Origin: Syncephalastrum monosporum B8922 | Lineage: Eukaryota; Mucoromycota; Mucoromycetes; Mucorales; Syncephalastraceae | Direction of reading: 5' to 3' | Length of the DNA: 64,000 nucleotides | Assembly: GCA_000697355.1 (NCBI GenBank) | Contig: JNEN01000856.1 | Coordinates: 1-64,000, forward strand | Shown here: piece by piece, positions 61,269-64,000 of the stretch | Position numbering within the stretch: position 1 is the first letter of the stretch | Layout of the letters: every line of letters begins with the position of its first letter | Position numbers and translations under genes: made by a program | The notes under the pieces: model-generated | Told to the model about the DNA's origin: nothing | The model's input: only the letters and a program-made list of their open reading frames with translations | The model's database searches: none

Positions 61269-62192
61269 ATGGCAAGCCCTACTATGAATACAAGCACCAG
61301 CAAAAAGAAACCGCTCCCGCTGTTTGGTCTATTTCGCAAAATGGGCAGCAAACCTTCCTCACCCACTACACCTGTCAAGGATGATTCGCATGCACCTGAC
61401 GAAACGCGCTCGAAAGAAAATCTCAGGCACTCGCCATTAACGCCTCCTCCACCGATTGCCTCAACTTCCTGCGCGCCTGTTGTTCAAACCCAGTATCCTA
61501 CCGCGGCACGACGACGCCCACGGTCTAAATCGTCTGCCGCGGCAGACCGCCAGCGAGCGCCACTGCCCCAGCAACAAGCAGCACACCGCGCGCGCAGTCT
61601 TGTTGCTCGTGAACAAACACTTAACAAACTCTGCCAGCGCGAACGTACTCCTTCCCCTACTTCTCCCAACATGGCGCGTTCGCCCGTTACTGCACCGCCA
61701 GTACCGCCTATGCCTATGCTGCGCAAAGTTTCCTCTGCGCACAATCTCCAGAGATCCACACGACACCAGCATATCACTATTCGCGAAACACCTGCGTCTA
61801 CCATGCCCCATCCCAAACAGCCACGGAAACCTATAAAGACGCAGATACGGCCCAATCTCAATAACACTATGAGAGCTAGCCGGTCCGCAAACTTAATTCG
61901 CGAAGATGACGACGATAAGCCGTTGGCATACATGTGTGACGAAGACGACCGGGACCTTGTTCCCATCGCCATGCTCCAGAAAAAGAATGATACGCTTCAG
62001 ACGGCGGCAGACAAGTACAAGCAGCGCGTAATGGAGCAGCTTCGCATGGAGGATGATGGTAGCGAGGACGAAGACAATATACCTATTTCAATGGCGCATC
62101 GCTCACCTCGTCCGGGTCGTCGGCGACGCGCCCTAGACGACATTTTTCCGCATTCTGAAACGACGTGCAACTCTCTGCCGCAGGCGGTTTAG
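61269..62192 (+). CDS. Disordered basic protein of unknown function
   Basis: A single-exon gene of 307 aa. I do not recognise it. The N-terminus has KKKPLPLFGLFRKMG, a short hydrophobic-basic patch that could touch membrane. Residues 30-190 are Ser/Pro/Arg-rich with several SP and TP sites (SPTTP, HSPLTPPPP, RTPSPTSP), likely kinase targets. Three acidic clusters follow: REDDDDKPLAYM, CDEDDRDLVPIAML and DDGSEDEDNIPISMA. The two P-I-x-M repeats (VPIAML and IPISMA), each after an acidic run, and the related LAYM may be short binding motifs. RPGRRRRAL near the end could be a nuclear signal. The ATG follows a long pyrimidine tract. AATAAA lies 63 bp after the stop. Confidence 0.65.
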   Translation: MASPTMNTSTSKKKPLPLFGLFRKMGSKPSSPTTPVKDDSHAPDETRSKENLRHSPLTPPPPIASTSCAPVVQTQYPTAARRRPRSKSSAAADRQRAPLPQQQAAHRARSLVAREQTLNKLCQRERTPSPTSPNMARSPVTAPPVPPMPMLRKVSSAHNLQRSTRHQHITIRETPASTMPHPKQPRKPIKTQIRPNLNNTMRASRSANLIREDDDDKPLAYMCDEDDRDLVPIAMLQKKNDTLQTAADKYKQRVMEQLRMEDDGSEDEDNIPISMAHRSPRPGRRRRALDDIFPHSETTCNSLPQAV

Positions 62193-62570
62193 AGTTTATA
62201 TTTTTTATCATAGCTTAATTCCCTATTTTCTACTCATTTTGATTTCTATGCAAAAATAAATCTAGCTTCAATATGAAAATTAGACATATTTACTCAGAGA
62301 TTCTAGACTTGGTTGCGAACGGACCGGCCCCAATGGTAGATCGCGGGATTGTCTGTGTTACATTTGAAAGAGCCAAGCATTCTCGCGCTTCTCTATTTGA
62401 AGCGGACGGATGGGTGCACGACTCCGAGACCACGTGTTTCTGAAACACAGTGCCTTGATCCGCGCACACATTATTTTTTCTGCATCCTCGTTCCAGGTTC
62501 ATGGTTGAGTTGCAGTTTTATTTATCTACAATCACAGTCACCACCGGTAATTTCTAATGTTGATATGCTT
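62193..62570. other. Convergent intergenic region
   Basis: It lies between two stops and contains AATAAA at 62255-62260 for the + gene. Nothing else is seen. Confidence 0.5.
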
Positions 62571-64000
62571 TCATAACTCTTTAACTGACTCAGGAGAAGA
62601 CGTATCTCTCATTAATGTGGACGTGTCCTTGCGTCCCCACGGTGCTGTCATACCAATGGAGTCAAGCGGTTCTTCCCAGAAGAGACTACTCGTTCGATTC
62701 TGCTCTTGCTGGGCCCGAAATTGCCGACGGTCGCGGGCCTCGTGTGGTACAGTAGGCTCGCGTGGTATAAATATTGCCATTTCAGGGCGGCGTGGCATGG
62801 GAGATTGCTGGCTTGCGGCCTCTGCATATGTGTCATCGTCGAAGCCGTCGCTTTCGTGTGAGGACCCTTGCTCCTTCTCAGGCATATCTTGATAGGCGCT
62901 GCGCTCCTCCTTTCCTGCTGACCGGATGCGAAATACACGAACAAGAATCCAGTGGATGACAATAGCGAGTCGTGGATGGGTATATGGCATGTAGACTCGG
63001 TTTGCGTCGAATGGATCGATACCTATGATAGGCCGGCGATCATAACATGCGCTTGACACAGACTGAAATTTGCGGGGTGTACTGCGCGTGGACTGCATGG
63101 TATTTGGGCGCGCTAGAGGTATCGAAGGCGATCTGTCGACAGTGTGCGAACGGACAGGTTCATGCAGCAGAAGCATTTCTGGTGACCGCGCAGAAGGTGA
63201 TAACATAGCGCTGGCTGCGCTTTGCATAGGGTAATGCGCAGAGACACATCGCACAGCTTGGCGTCGTTTTTTGACACATGTGCAAGACGAAGCTTCATCA
63301 CGTTGTGCACCGGGTATCATCACGGGTAATCGACGCATATAATACAAGATGGAGTGGAAATAGCTGCGGTGATGGTCGCCATCGTGGTCGCTATTGTGGT
63401 CGTCGCTGCCGTTATCGGAAACGTCGACCTCGTAATATTCGTGTACGTATTTCTGGATGAACCTCCTGGCCTTGCTCTTCACCACCGTAGTGACAAAAGG
63501 GTCGCCGAAAAATATGATTGCGACAAAGACACCTGTTGTAAGCATGTAAGTAACATATACATGAGATCTCATATATCTACTACTATTACCCATGAGACTT
63601 CGAAGAAAAATAGACGCAAAAGCTAAGGCGAATGGAGGATACATGCTCTGCAAAACAATTGTCTGGACTACGAACCCGCAAATGTAACAAACCAATGGTA
63701 CTATGGGATAATGAGTATATGAAGCTCTGTAGTGTCACTTATCATGCTTACCCATCAAATAAATAACGCAGCGAATAACTACTTTTGTCACCATGCTAGT
63801 GCGCTTCTTTACACTTTTCTTCTGTCGCTGATACGTATCACCAGCAATGATTTTGCTCTCCCGACGTAGCTTGATGAGCGCTATCACCGAGCAGATCGCC
63901 GAGAAAAGAATAAGCAACATGAGGAAGCTATAAAGCCATGTCCACACAGCTTCACCGCAGTAGCTTGACGCATAGTAGATTGTGAACCTTTTGAAAATAA
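62571..64000 (-). CDS. C-terminal part of a probable seven-helix receptor (partial)
   Basis: The gene is cut by the window end. Exons seen: 63752 to beyond 64000, and 62571-63700, joined in frame through a GTAAGC donor and CATAG acceptor. About four membrane spans are visible: WLYSFLMLLILFSAICSVIA, VVIRCVIYLMVPLVCYICGF, YPPFALAFASIFLRSLMG and YVTYMLTTGVFVAIIFFGDP. Between the first two is a basic loop with RRESKI and KKSVKKRTSM, as in the third cytosolic loop of G-protein-coupled receptors of the fungal Git3-like type. A 260-residue cytosolic tail follows with a His/Asp-rich stretch, then Ser/Arg-rich sequence. The ligand is unknown; a transporter is less likely but not excluded. Confidence 0.5.

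Noticed and set aside
1..64000. CRISPR arrays, biosynthetic gene cluster, integrated virus
   Set aside because: No regularly spaced short repeats, no PKS/NRPS/terpene core genes, and no viral structural or replication genes were seen.

Overview
The window reads as nuclear DNA of a filamentous fungus, most likely a Mucoromycota (Mucorales-type) species. The reasons: spliced genes with many short GT-AG introns (about 46 to 250 nt) and GTAAGT/GTATGT donors; fungal families such as a URA2-type CPSase-ATCase with a degenerate dihydroorotase segment, FOX2, CCH1, CHZ1 and ENA-type ATPase; and an EHD ATPase and a CBM14 chitin-binding protein, which together fit early-diverging fungi better than Dikarya. 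The lineage is an inference; no rRNA or other marker is present.

Layout. 1-530: end of a transposon copy. 1995-6458: FOX2 (peroxisomal beta-oxidation) and HEM25/SLC25A38 (mitochondrial glycine carrier), both +. 6667-7700: a decayed Tc1/mariner element with terminal inverted repeats and TA flanks. 8373-15856 (-): ENA-type cation ATPase and RNA polymerase III subunit RPC2. 16314-16844: a second, almost identical, inverted copy of the 1-530 repeat, then a 114-bp tandem repeat. 18283-19048 (-): secreted CBM14 protein. 20293-24962 (+): Iml2/TTC39 TPR protein and a type II membrane glycosyltransferase-like protein. 25275-31811 (-): ArfGAP1/Gcs1, a Yvc1-like channel, an F-box/LRR-like protein. 31812-34143: gene-poor. 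34144-37292: YIPF6/Yip4 (+) and an EHD ATPase (-), with stops only 18 bp apart. 38785-40901 (+): Hst3/Hst4-type sirtuin and a small membrane protein. 42766-49774 (-): URA2. 50432-57231 (+): CCH1. 57321-59590 (-): CHZ1 and a GPATCH4-like G-patch protein. 61269-62192 (+): disordered protein of unknown function. 62571-64000 (-): C-terminal part of a probable seven-helix receptor running off the window.

The genes do not form a pathway cluster; this is ordinary euchromatin with housekeeping, trafficking and ion-transport genes. Loose themes are cation transport (ENA, Yvc1-like, CCH1), early secretory/endosomal traffic (ArfGAP1, YIPF6, EHD) and nucleolar/chromatin functions (RPC2, sirtuin, CHZ1, GPATCH4). 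I rebuilt exon structures by hand from splice signals and checked that every chain keeps frame. I found no convincing undescribed system. The most unusual items are the near-identical inverted transposon ends around 15.8 kb of genes, three GC-AG introns, the N/E/E/E pore of CCH1, and a few lineage-specific proteins.
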